A stretch of 5,311 bases of DNA from Candidatus Cloacimonadota bacterium (GCA_003647765.1 QMNM01000136.1:1-5311), one strand, 5' to 3'; positions 1-5,127 are shown, counted from the first letter of the stretch. Numbers and translations: made by a program. The notes: generated from the sequence alone by a model not told the origin.

Positions 1-295
1 CTTTGATCCTTATTCCTTCAATGCTGGCTGGAGTAAGAATATCAACAGGTTTTCCAAATAAATTTTCAAGAAAGGAAGACAATTCCATATAAATTTCAAA
101 TAGACCATCAAAATTTTTCCCGAATGATGAAAGCTCAAAATCAATGATTAGGTCAATATCGCTATCTTTATCTGCTTTGTTATTTGCATAAGAACCAAAT
201 AATCCAATTCTTTTAACTTTATATTTTTCCAAAATGTCTTTTCTTTCTCTTAAAATGGATAATATTTTTTCTTTGGTTAAATCTTTCGTTTCCAT
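1..295 (-). CDS. MNT-type minimal nucleotidyltransferase, C-terminus cut by window edge (MntA-like)
   Basis: This reading frame starts at the ATG at 293-295 and runs open for 98 codons to the left edge, so the end of the protein is missing. The protein is a small polymerase-beta-fold nucleotidyltransferase. The family signature is complete: GLFGSYANNKADKDSDIDL at about residues 31-49, with the G34-S35 motif, catalytic Asp46 and Asp48, and a probable third metal-binding Asp85 in PVDIL. Family members are usually about 95-110 residues, so perhaps only ten or so residues are lost. In the MntA-HepT toxin-antitoxin systems, such proteins neutralise the HEPN ribonuclease HepT by adding AMP to it. 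The partner gene normally follows directly, which here would be outside the window. A Shine-Dalgarno GGAAG at 302-306, six bases before the ATG, supports the start. The family call is firm; the antitoxin role is inferred because no HepT gene is visible. Confidence 0.88.
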   Translation of the reverse strand, partial: METKDLTKEKILSILRERKDILEKYKVKRIGLFGSYANNKADKDSDIDLIIDFELSSFGKNFDGLFEIYMELSSFLENLFGKPVDILTPASIEGIRIK

Positions 296-317
296 TTTAC
301 ACTTCCATCCAAGAAAC

Positions 318-356
318 CCCGAGAAATCTGAGTCGAGTTCAAAGGACCCGAGTTGA
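318..356. repeat. Short C+G-richer block with recurring CGAG motifs, leader of the nucleotidyltransferase gene
   Basis: CGAG occurs at 320, 334 and 349, spaced 14-15 bases apart. Two of the copies belong to CCCGAG (318-323 and 347-352) and two to CGAGTT (334 and 349). TCAA at 339-342 is complementary to TTGA at 353-356. The block is visibly richer in C and G than the surrounding AT-rich DNA and lies just upstream of the ribosome binding site of the nucleotidyltransferase gene. It could be an operator or leader structure, but nothing in the sequence proves this. Confidence 0.35.
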
Positions 357-407
357 ATTTCTGTCTGTTATTATTTCCCATTGTATAATTGTTGGACTAC
401 ATTCATA

Positions 408-432
408 AAGCCACGAATTCACGAATTAAAAT
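408..432. repeat. Tandem CACGAATT intergenic repeat
   Basis: Two perfect head-to-tail copies of CACGAATT (412-419 and 420-427) are preceded by AAGC and followed by AAAAT, directly after the hypD stop. The shared AAGCCAC start links it to a diverged element at 2671-2703. From memory, elements of this style recur in intergenic regions of many environmental bacterial genomes. No function is evident. Confidence 0.6.
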
Positions 433-434
433 AT

Positions 435-1526
435 TTATTTATTGATGCTTGTCAAACCGTATTTATAAAAGGCAGAACAAGCACCCTCAATAGAGACCAT
501 ACAAGGACCTATCGGATTATCAGGAGTACATTTTGTCCCAAATAATTTACAGTCCAATGGACTTTTTATTCCAGCCAGAATATCGCCACAGATACATCCT
601 GTCGCCTTCTCTTCTATTTCAAATTCTAATGAGAAATTTTTGTCAGCATCAAAATCAGCATATTTATCAAGCAGTTTTAATCCGCTATGAGGAATTATTC
701 CGAGCCCACGCCAATATGTATCACATTTTTGGAAGGTCTTGAAGATTAAGACCTTTGCTTTGGGATTTCCTTCCTTTTTTACAACTCTGCGATAAACATT
801 ATCTATTTTTGGATTCCCATCTTTTATTTGAGATAATAAACTTTTAATTGCCAAAGCAATGTCTAATGGCTCAAAACCAGCAATTGCACAAGCTAATTGA
901 TATTTACTATTGATGAATTTATAAGGATTTTCTCCAATTATTACACTTACATGTCCTGGTAATAAAAAGCCATTGATGTTCACTTTTGGAGATTGTAATA
1001 AAAAGTTGATTGCTTGAGGAATTGTTTTTAACAACGGTAAAATAAAGAGGTTTCTTATGTTCTTTTGATAAGCATCTTGAACTAAAGCCGCGATTACAGG
1101 AGCTGTAGTTTCAAATCCAATGCCAATAAATACAATTTTTTTGTCTTTATATTTTCTTGCAAGATCAATACATTGTAAAGGATTGTAAATTATTTTAACA
1201 TCTGCTCCTTTTGCTTGCTCTTTTTCCAATGATGACTTTGTGCCAGGGACTTTTATCATATCGCCGAAAGTTGCAATAATCACATTCTGCTTGGCAAGGC
1301 AAACTATTTTATCAATATCTCTTTGTGCAGTAACACAAACTGGACAGCCAGGTCCGCTAAGAAAATCAATCTTATTCTTGAAATAATCCCTAAAACCATT
1401 TTTCAATATGGAAACAGTATGAGTGCCGCATACCTCCATAAAACTATACTTCTGCTTAATTTGTTCTCTTAATTGAGCAAGTATTTGGGCTAATTTAGAA
1501 TTATGCTTAAAATCCTGATTTTGCAT
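435..1526 (-). CDS. hypD: [NiFe]-hydrogenase maturation protein HypD
   Basis: HypD is the cytoplasmic iron-sulfur scaffold that, with HypC, builds the Fe(CN)2CO group of [NiFe]-hydrogenases. The cyanide groups come from HypE. The 363 residues match the usual family length. All landmark motifs are visible: FMEVCGTHT at about 29-37 (Cys33, His36), LSGPGCPVC at 56-64 (Cys61 and Cys64, the redox pair), GFETTAP at 137-143, LPGHVSVIIG at 189-198, and CDTYWRGLGIIPHSG at 268-282. A C-terminal cysteine-rich part (Cys311, 313, 326, 333, 342, 350) contains the [4Fe-4S] ligands of the family. The start overlaps the 3' end of hypC by 20 bases, indicating translational coupling, and a weak AAGAGA precedes the ATG. 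hypE, a frequent next gene, does not follow; the next gene is an unrelated nucleotidyltransferase. The protein looks intact. Confidence 0.98.
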   Translation of the reverse strand: MQNQDFKHNSKLAQILAQLREQIKQKYSFMEVCGTHTVSILKNGFRDYFKNKIDFLSGPGCPVCVTAQRDIDKIVCLAKQNVIIATFGDMIKVPGTKSSLEKEQAKGADVKIIYNPLQCIDLARKYKDKKIVFIGIGFETTAPVIAALVQDAYQKNIRNLFILPLLKTIPQAINFLLQSPKVNINGFLLPGHVSVIIGENPYKFINSKYQLACAIAGFEPLDIALAIKSLLSQIKDGNPKIDNVYRRVVKKEGNPKAKVLIFKTFQKCDTYWRGLGIIPHSGLKLLDKYADFDADKNFSLEFEIEEKATGCICGDILAGIKSPLDCKLFGTKCTPDNPIGPCMVSIEGACSAFYKYGLTSINK

Positions 1527-1728
1527 ATTCTCTTAATATATCTAATGTTTCTTTTGCTTCAAATTCATCTACTTTCTGAATAGCAAATCCAGCATGAACT
1601 AATACATAATCATTGATATTTACATCATCTAAAATACGAATATCAATTTCTCGTTTAATTCCGCTAACAGAACCAATTGCAGAATTGCCTTCAATTTTCT
1701 CTATCTTAAACGGTATCCCTAAACACAT
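1507..1728 (-). CDS. hypC: Hydrogenase maturation chaperone HypC
   Basis: HypC (HypC/HybG family) is a small OB-fold-like chaperone. It binds HypD during assembly of the Fe(CN)2CO group and then delivers the iron to the hydrogenase large-subunit precursor. The protein begins MCLGIP, the family hallmark; Cys2 becomes N-terminal after methionine removal and is the essential ligand. The second hallmark, YVLVHAGFAI at 41-50 with conserved His45, is also present. The 73-residue length is typical. The start is fixed by the MCLGIP motif and by a TGGAGA ribosome binding site at 1733-1738, four bases upstream of the ATG. It overlaps hypD by 20 bases, so the two are one transcriptional unit. It lies 60 bases downstream of cvpA, across a palindrome cluster, so co-transcription with cvpA is possible but not shown. 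Confidence 0.97.
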   Translation of the reverse strand: MCLGIPFKIEKIEGNSAIGSVSGIKREIDIRILDDVNINDYVLVHAGFAIQKVDEFEAKETLDILREYAKSGF

Positions 1729-1746
1729 AAATTCTCCATAGATATA

Positions 1747-1795
1747 ACCAAGCTTGGACTTGGTAATGAGTGCTATTCAGAGCACGCTTTAGCGT
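1747..1795. repeat. Cluster of three small palindromes between cvpA and hypC
   Basis: Three inverted repeats fill most of the 60-base spacer: ACCAAG-CTTGGA-CTTGGT (1747-1764), GTGCT-ATTCAG-AGCAC (1770-1785) and ACGCT-TT-AGCGT (1784-1795). The last two overlap by two bases, so their full stems cannot form together. The ACGCT/AGCGT palindrome includes the cvpA stop codon (TAA at 1789-1791) and its last sense codon. No run of T follows, so this is not a classical terminator for cvpA. It resembles a dispersed hairpin-type repeat, but copies elsewhere cannot be seen from here. Confidence 0.6.
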
Positions 1796-2352
1796 TCTTT
1801 TATTGACTCAGTCTCTGTGTTTACACTGTCGTAATCTTTATTAAGTGGAAGCTTATGTTTCATTTTGTCTATTGGTTGCTTTAGATTAGTCCTATCTATT
1901 ATTGCATTGACAAATTTTTCCGAAAACGATACTATATAAGAGGAATTAATATAATTTTCCATCTGTTTAGAAAGTGGCATCAATCTAACGATAAATACAA
2001 CTACAAAAATTATTATTAAAGCTTTTATGCAGCCAAATATAAAACCGAGTAAATGGTCAATTGTACCTAAGTGTAAAAATTGTATACTCTTATGAATTAG
2101 TGAACAGAGTATGCCTAATATTGCTAATACAACGACAAACACGATAATATATCCGATAATATTAGCAATGTCTGACGATATCTTTATGAGATCTTGTAGT
2201 AGATTGGAAACTGATGGTCCAAGAGCTAATGATATGATTATTCCTATTATCCAGCCGAATATACCTATTATGCTCATTACAAGCCCTTTTTTTAGACCAA
2301 AAATAGCTACCAAAATAATAAAGATAGTACAAATTATATCAATAGTTCCCAT
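1789..2352 (-). CDS. cvpA: CvpA family inner-membrane protein
   Basis: This 187-residue protein matches the CvpA (colicin V production) family, multi-pass inner-membrane proteins whose biochemical role is poorly defined. In E. coli, CvpA is needed for colicin V production and has been linked to envelope stress tolerance. Four hydrophobic segments are visible at about residues 4-20, 25-45, 63-85 and 102-123, followed by a polar tail of some 60 residues. Family landmarks include the early Asp5, the GLKKG turn at 19-23, and the TIDHLLGFIFG segment at about 97-107 leading into the fourth helix. The start is supported by AGGA at 2357-2360, four bases upstream. The last codons lie in a palindrome, so the extreme C-terminus (…SIKER) may not be conserved. 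The family assignment is by topology and these motifs and is fairly secure. Confidence 0.85.
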   Translation of the reverse strand: MGTIDIICTIFIILVAIFGLKKGLVMSIIGIFGWIIGIIISLALGPSVSNLLQDLIKISSDIANIIGYIIVFVVVLAILGILCSLIHKSIQFLHLGTIDHLLGFIFGCIKALIIIFVVVFIVRLMPLSKQMENYINSSYIVSFSEKFVNAIIDRTNLKQPIDKMKHKLPLNKDYDSVNTETESIKER

Positions 2353-2367
2353 TGTATCCTGAAATAT

Positions 2368-2414
2368 AAAAGAGGGAGTATATCAAATGAGCGGCTAATT
2401 GAAACTCCCCTTTT
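2368..2414. terminator. Hairpin between rpsU and cvpA, probable bidirectional terminator
   Basis: AAAAGAGGGAGT (2368-2379) pairs with ACTCCCCTTTT (2404-2414) over 11 base pairs with one bulged A at 2373. An inner TCAA/TTGA (2383-2386 with 2399-2402) extends the stem and leaves a loop of about 12 bases. Read on the minus strand it follows the rpsU stop and ends in TCTTTTATATTT, a modest T tract. On the plus strand the tract TTTTATTTAATTTT is better. The cvpA ribosome binding site begins only seven bases beyond the hairpin, so it could instead act as an attenuator that reduces read-through from rpsU into cvpA. Confidence 0.6.
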
Positions 2415-2425
2415 ATTTAATTTTA

Positions 2426-2635
2426 CTATTTATTGTAAGGTATGTTATATGTTCTAGTTTGTCTTCTATTTTTCTTTATAGCGGCATTTATAAGACGCTT
2501 CCGCTTTTCACTAGGTTTTTCATAGCGCGAATGTTTACGAATATCAGAAAGAATCCCTGCTCGCTGGCATTTCTTCTTAAATCTTCTGAATGCTGAATCA
2601 AATGACTCATTCTTCTGGACTTTTACACTTACCAC
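2426..2635 (-). CDS. rpsU: 30S ribosomal protein bS21
   Basis: bS21 is a small basic protein of the 30S platform, next to the 3' end of 16S rRNA, where it assists initiation. The 69-residue sequence carries the family core [19 protein letters not shown] at about residues 11-29, then [11 protein letters not shown] at 37-47 and a lysine- and arginine-rich tail. Length and charge are normal. The start is GTG at 2633-2635. It is chosen because the family consensus begins here and because a perfect eight-base Shine-Dalgarno sequence lies upstream at a suitable distance. A hairpin downstream (2368-2414) probably ends the transcript. rpsU next to cvpA is not a diagnostic pairing. No clear promoter stands out in the AT-rich 133-base spacer between it and the barrel gene. 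Confidence 0.96.
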   Translation of the reverse strand: MVSVKVQKNESFDSAFRRFKKKCQRAGILSDIRKHSRYEKPSEKRKRLINAAIKKNRRQTRTYNIPYNK

Positions 2636-2641
2636 TTAATT

Positions 2642-2649
2642 TCACCTCC
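2642..2649 (-). promoter_or_regulatory. Perfect eight-base Shine-Dalgarno sequence of rpsU
   Basis: The minus strand reads GGAGGTGA here, complementary to the 16S anti-Shine-Dalgarno UCACCUCC, with nine bases between GGAGG and the GTG start. It is the longest match before any gene in the window; the others have only four to six matching bases. It decides the GTG start of rpsU. In Bacteroidia, a strong site on rpsU underlies feedback regulation by bS21; whether that applies here is unknown. Confidence 0.85.
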
Positions 2650-2670
2650 ATTCTTATCTTTGATGTTATG

Positions 2671-2703
2671 AAGCCACAAAATTACACAAAAAACACAAAA
2701 AAA
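2671..2703. repeat. Diverged AAGCCAC/CACAAA intergenic repeat
   Basis: An A-rich stretch begins AAGCCACAAAATTA and continues with CACAAAAAA and CACAAAAAAA units. The AAGCCAC start and the recurring CACAA-type unit match the 408-432 element, suggesting a degraded member of the same family. It lies in the leader upstream of rpsU, and on the minus strand it contributes a T-rich segment. No function is evident. Confidence 0.45.
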
Positions 2704-2783
2704 TGTAGGAAAATAATACATAACTAATCATCAGCTATAAATCAACTTTATAATAATGACGCAATATAGTGATTATATTTATA

Positions 2784-4340
2784 TCAAAATCTGAACTCAA
2801 TACCAAAGCCAAATGACTTTATGGTCTCATCTTCTCCTGCAATTCTTCCATCACCATTTAAGTCCTCATATCGTTCTTTATAGTTTGCAACTAATATGGA
2901 TGTATCAGAAAGATTGTATCCTAATTTAGCAGTAATTACCGAATTAGGTGTTTTCCGATGCGTGAATTTCTTTACTCTTCTCTGTGAATAATGTGCTTCT
3001 GCTACACTAATTTTTGGAACTAATGTTTTCTGAACTACCAATGTGCCATAAATTGACTTACCTTTTTCATAATCAGTGCCATGCATATTTTCATAAGCAA
3101 TGGTTAAATCAACAAAGTTAAAGATATGAGAAGTTATTGCTCCATACCAACCAGTAGCTTTATTATTCTTTATGACTGTCTCCTCTTTTGTAATAATAGA
3201 ATCTCCTGATATTGTACTCCTTTGCTGGTCATAAAGATAGTCAAAATAGTTCGGCTCAAAATTCGGATTATAATATCTAAACTCCAAATTCATATCAAAT
3301 ATTAAGAACTTGGAATAAAAACCTGGGAAAATAAACCCATAACTGTGATCTTGTATTTTTGCAATCTCTGCATAATGCCCTAATGAAAATGCTTTACCAG
3401 TTATTAAAGGCAAACGATAATCAGCACCATAAACCAATACATCATCTTTTTTGTCAATAGAGAAATACTTTTTATAATTTACATTATGATCTATTAAACC
3501 TAAATTGTCTAAACTATCAGCAATAAAATTTCCATAATTTTGATAAGCATAAGAAGAGTCCACTAACCCGTCATTATCAGCATCAGAGTCAATGTATATC
3601 CTATTATTATCTTTATCTAAATCATAATCAGGAATGCCATCGCCATCAGTATCAGCCCATTTTGTTTTGTCATCTGGAAAGCCATCAAATTGGTCTGGAT
3701 AATTATCACCATCATTATCATCAAATCCACCATATTGATTGCGGTCTGTGGCTATTGTTGCGCCAATCTCTAAATCTTTCAAAATTGGGATTTCCAAAAA
3801 TGATAGAGGCATAGCATGAATTCTACCTGCTAAAATTTCATTACGATAGATATTAGATGTAAAAGTTTCCACACCCAATCCATAAATAGGTGTTGTAACA
3901 TCAACTTCCAATCCGATTTGCTTATAATCAGGATATAGAAGCATATTAGTATAATTGTTCATTATTAGTCCATTTGCGAATTTGACACGATGGAAACTGC
4001 CAATTTTAGCATAAAATGGCTCTCCTTTATGTCCATAGCGAATATAATATATCTTACTTACATAATCCTCAGTGTCATCCCAATCATTTTCACGAATATT
4101 TCCATCGCCATCAATCAAGATATTTAAGTCTAATCCTACACCAAACTTCCAAATAGAAACTTCTGGCATCAATCTTAATTGAGAATAAGTTATACCATCA
4201 ATCATCAATGTTCCTACTAATCCGTTCATTCCAAATTGAGGTGATGTAGAAGTTGAATCCACTGTATCTGCATTCAGGAAAATAGGAAAGAAACTGACTA
4301 TCAATAATATCTCAGCCATTAAGATTTTTTTTAATAGCAT
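2784..4340 (-). CDS. Outer-membrane beta-barrel protein with calcium-binding-type loops
   Basis: This 518-residue protein has a signal peptide: KK near the start, a hydrophobic core at about 6-22, and likely cleavage after FLNA (about residue 24). Alternating aromatic and hydrophobic stretches follow, and the protein ends SFGFGIEFRF with a terminal Phe, the usual Bam-recognised closing strand of outer-membrane barrels. Three acidic segments look like calcium-binding loops. These are DGDGNIRENDWD (77-88), a thrombospondin type 3-like block (207-261) with DDNDGDNYPD, DTDGDGIPD and DSDADNDGLVD, and a dockerin/EF-hand-like DLNGDGRIAGED (493-504). I cannot name the protein; it could be a porin or a surface structural protein. 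It resembles uncharacterised barrel proteins I recall from Cloacimonadota-like genomes. Start support comes from AGAGGT at 4346-4351, five bases upstream, and a good promoter at 4368-4397. It appears to be a single-gene transcript. Confidence 0.85.
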   Translation of the reverse strand: MLLKKILMAEILLIVSFFPIFLNADTVDSTSTSPQFGMNGLVGTLMIDGITYSQLRLMPEVSIWKFGVGLDLNILIDGDGNIRENDWDDTEDYVSKIYYIRYGHKGEPFYAKIGSFHRVKFANGLIMNNYTNMLLYPDYKQIGLEVDVTTPIYGLGVETFTSNIYRNEILAGRIHAMPLSFLEIPILKDLEIGATIATDRNQYGGFDDNDGDNYPDQFDGFPDDKTKWADTDGDGIPDYDLDKDNNRIYIDSDADNDGLVDSSYAYQNYGNFIADSLDNLGLIDHNVNYKKYFSIDKKDDVLVYGADYRLPLITGKAFSLGHYAEIAKIQDHSYGFIFPGFYSKFLIFDMNLEFRYYNPNFEPNYFDYLYDQQRSTISGDSIITKEETVIKNNKATGWYGAITSHIFNFVDLTIAYENMHGTDYEKGKSIYGTLVVQKTLVPKISVAEAHYSQRRVKKFTHRKTPNSVITAKLGYNLSDTSILVANYKERYEDLNGDGRIAGEDETIKSFGFGIEFRF

Positions 4341-4367
4341 ATTGTACCTCTTTGAAGTTTAGATTAC

Positions 4368-4397
4368 ATTATACTGATTTATTAAATATTATGTATG
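4368..4397 (-). promoter_or_regulatory. Probable sigma-70-type promoter of the barrel gene
   Basis: On the minus strand a perfect TATAAT -10 box (4368-4373) lies 18 bases downstream of CATACA (4392-4397, three of six matches to TTGACA). Transcription would start near 4361, giving a leader of about 20 bases containing the ribosome binding site. It sits between the tRNA 3' end and the barrel gene, so that gene need not depend on tRNA transcription. The -10 box is strong and the -35 weak, in AT-rich DNA where chance matches occur. Confidence 0.55.
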
Positions 4398-4418
4398 AAG
4401 AATTCAAATTTTAAAAAA

Positions 4419-4507
4419 TGGTGCAGAAGAGGGGACTTGAACCCCTACAGACAACAATGCCTACAAGATCCTTAGTCTTGCGCGTCTGCCAATTCCGCCA
4501 CTTCTGC
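4419..4507 (-). tRNA. tRNA-Leu, anticodon AAG, with encoded CCA
   Basis: The minus strand folds as a class II tRNA. The acceptor GCAGAAG/CTTCTGC (4501-4507 with 4423-4429) is followed by discriminator A at 4422 and CCA at 4419-4421. The D arm GCGGAATTGGCAGACGC is typical of bacterial tRNA-Leu. The anticodon stem is CAAGA/TCTTG, the variable arm AGGCA-TTGT-TGTCT, and the T arm AGGGG-TTCAAGT-CCCCT. The seven-base anticodon loop is CTAAGGA, placing AAG at positions 34-36 (4471-4473), cognate to the leucine codon CUU. Bacterial tRNA-Leu normally carries GAG, TAG, CAG, CAA or TAA, so A34 is unusual. A run of T follows the CCA. Placement downstream of secG matches the E. coli secG-leuU order. The leucine identity is firm; the anticodon depends on one base. 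Confidence 0.95.
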
Positions 4508-4531
4508 ACTTATACTAAATCCGAATTTATC

Positions 4532-4559
4532 GCTATAATAATTTTATACTCTTTCCCAA
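4532..4559 (-). promoter_or_regulatory. Possible promoter of the tRNA-Leu gene
   Basis: On the minus strand TTGGGA (4554-4559, four of six matches to TTGACA) and TATAGC (4532-4537, four of six to TATAAT) are separated by 16 bases. The predicted start near 4525 would give a short leader of about 18 bases before the tRNA. The match is moderate. Read-through from secG is the alternative source of the tRNA. Confidence 0.35.
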
Positions 4560-4583
4560 GCATACTGCGAAATAAACTTATGT

Positions 4584-4638
4584 TTAACCCTTTTAACGGT
4601 TTTTTTGTACATATCAGATAAACCATTAAAATGGTTAA
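4584..4638 (-). repeat. Long imperfect inverted repeat in the secG to tRNA-Leu spacer
   Basis: Two 19-base arms (4584-4602 and 4620-4638) pair at 17 of 19 positions around a 17-base loop. Each arm is itself almost palindromic, with the pattern TTAACC-N-TTTTAA-N-GGTT. In a minus-strand transcript one of the two mismatches (4597 with 4625) becomes a G-U pair, giving 18 of 19, while on the plus strand both remain mismatches. This suggests the RNA from secG toward the tRNA is the relevant molecule. The minus strand has no T run after the right arm, so a simple terminator is unlikely. It could be a processing site, an mRNA 3' end stabiliser or the remnant of a small mobile palindrome. Confidence 0.65.
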
Positions 4639-4662
4639 GGTCTTGCTGTTTAATTTATATCA

Positions 4663-4678
4663 CGCAACTAAAGTTGTG
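4663..4678. repeat. Small CTTTAG-core palindrome downstream of secG
   Basis: CGCAACTAAAGTTGTG folds into a stem of six to seven pairs including one G-T. Its minus-strand core CAACTTTAGTTG shares the central CTTTAG with the palindrome at 1784-1795. It lies about 60 bases beyond the secG stop and lacks a following T run. It may help fold the secG mRNA end; its role is unknown. Confidence 0.4.
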
Positions 4679-4740
4679 GTCTTCTATTATCACTCTTTAC
4701 ATACTTATGGGTAAAGGTAAGAGCTTGGGAAAAGCAGATA

Positions 4741-5127
4741 TTACTTATTTCCTTTGGGATTATTTTCTGGTTTTTCTGTTTTCTTTTCAAAGCCAGTAGG
4801 AATCTGTGTCTGCTCTAATGGTTTAGTATTTTCTTGCTCTGTTTCTGCTTGCTTTTGAATTTCTTCTTCTACTCCAACTCCAGTTTTTACTGACTTTTGT
4901 GGGGAAGGATTACTAATAGCAAGGAGTAACGATATAATCATAAAAGCCGCACCAAGTGTTCGTGTAGCTTTTTTTAAAAAACTGGATGCTGTTTGTCCAC
5001 CGAATAAAGTATCACTTGAACCACCAAAAGCACCGCCTAAACCGCCTCCTTTGCTTGATTGAAGAAGAACAGACACTACCAATCCTATAGAAACCAATAT
5101 ATGTATTGTTAATAATACTGTATACAT
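4741..5127 (-). CDS. secG: Protein translocase subunit SecG
   Basis: SecG is the small auxiliary subunit of the SecYEG channel in the inner membrane and aids SecA-driven protein export. The 128 residues show two membrane segments at about 2-22 and 53-72. Between them lies the glycine-rich family motif, LLQSSKGGGLGGAFGGSS at 21-38 followed by FGG at 42-44. After the second helix comes a hydrophilic tail of some 55 residues rich in Glu, Lys, Gln, Thr and Pro. Such low-complexity tails are variable in the family and common. The start is supported by AAAGGA at 5135-5140, seven bases before the ATG. The gene is followed by a structured spacer and then tRNA-Leu. tpiA, often just upstream of secG, is not seen in the remaining 184 bases, so secG probably has its own promoter. 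Confidence 0.95.
   Translation of the reverse strand: MYTVLLTIHILVSIGLVVSVLLQSSKGGGLGGAFGGSSDTLFGGQTASSFLKKATRTLGAAFMIISLLLAISNPSPQKSVKTGVGVEEEIQKQAETEQENTKPLEQTQIPTGFEKKTEKPENNPKGNK

Noticed and set aside
384-389. TATAAT on the plus strand as a promoter
   Set aside because: No acceptable -35 box lies 16-18 bases upstream and no plus-strand gene follows; chance matches are common in such AT-rich DNA.
533-742. Open frame of 69 codons on the plus strand
   Set aside because: It lies entirely inside hypD on the opposite strand, has no family motif, and hypD is unambiguous.
1729-1788. Spacer considered as a riboswitch
   Set aside because: It is only 60 bases long with short simple hairpins and matches no riboswitch core that I know.
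2111-2362. Open frame of 83 codons on the plus strand
   Set aside because: Antisense to cvpA; its Ile- and Pro-rich composition is the mirror of the hydrophobic codons of cvpA.
2399-2596. Open frame of 65 codons on the plus strand
   Set aside because: Antisense to rpsU, which is a certain gene, and it begins in the terminator-like hairpin.
4469-4475. Alternative reading of the anticodon as TAA or TAG by shifting the loop
   Set aside because: The five-pair stem CAAGA/TCTTG fixes a seven-base loop with T at position 33; shifting the frame breaks the stem.
4418-4799. Two overlapping open frames on the plus strand (4418-4621 and 4605-4799)
   Set aside because: The first is the complement of the tRNA-Leu gene and its leader; the second spans the secG 3' spacer and the end of secG. 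Neither shows recognisable protein features.
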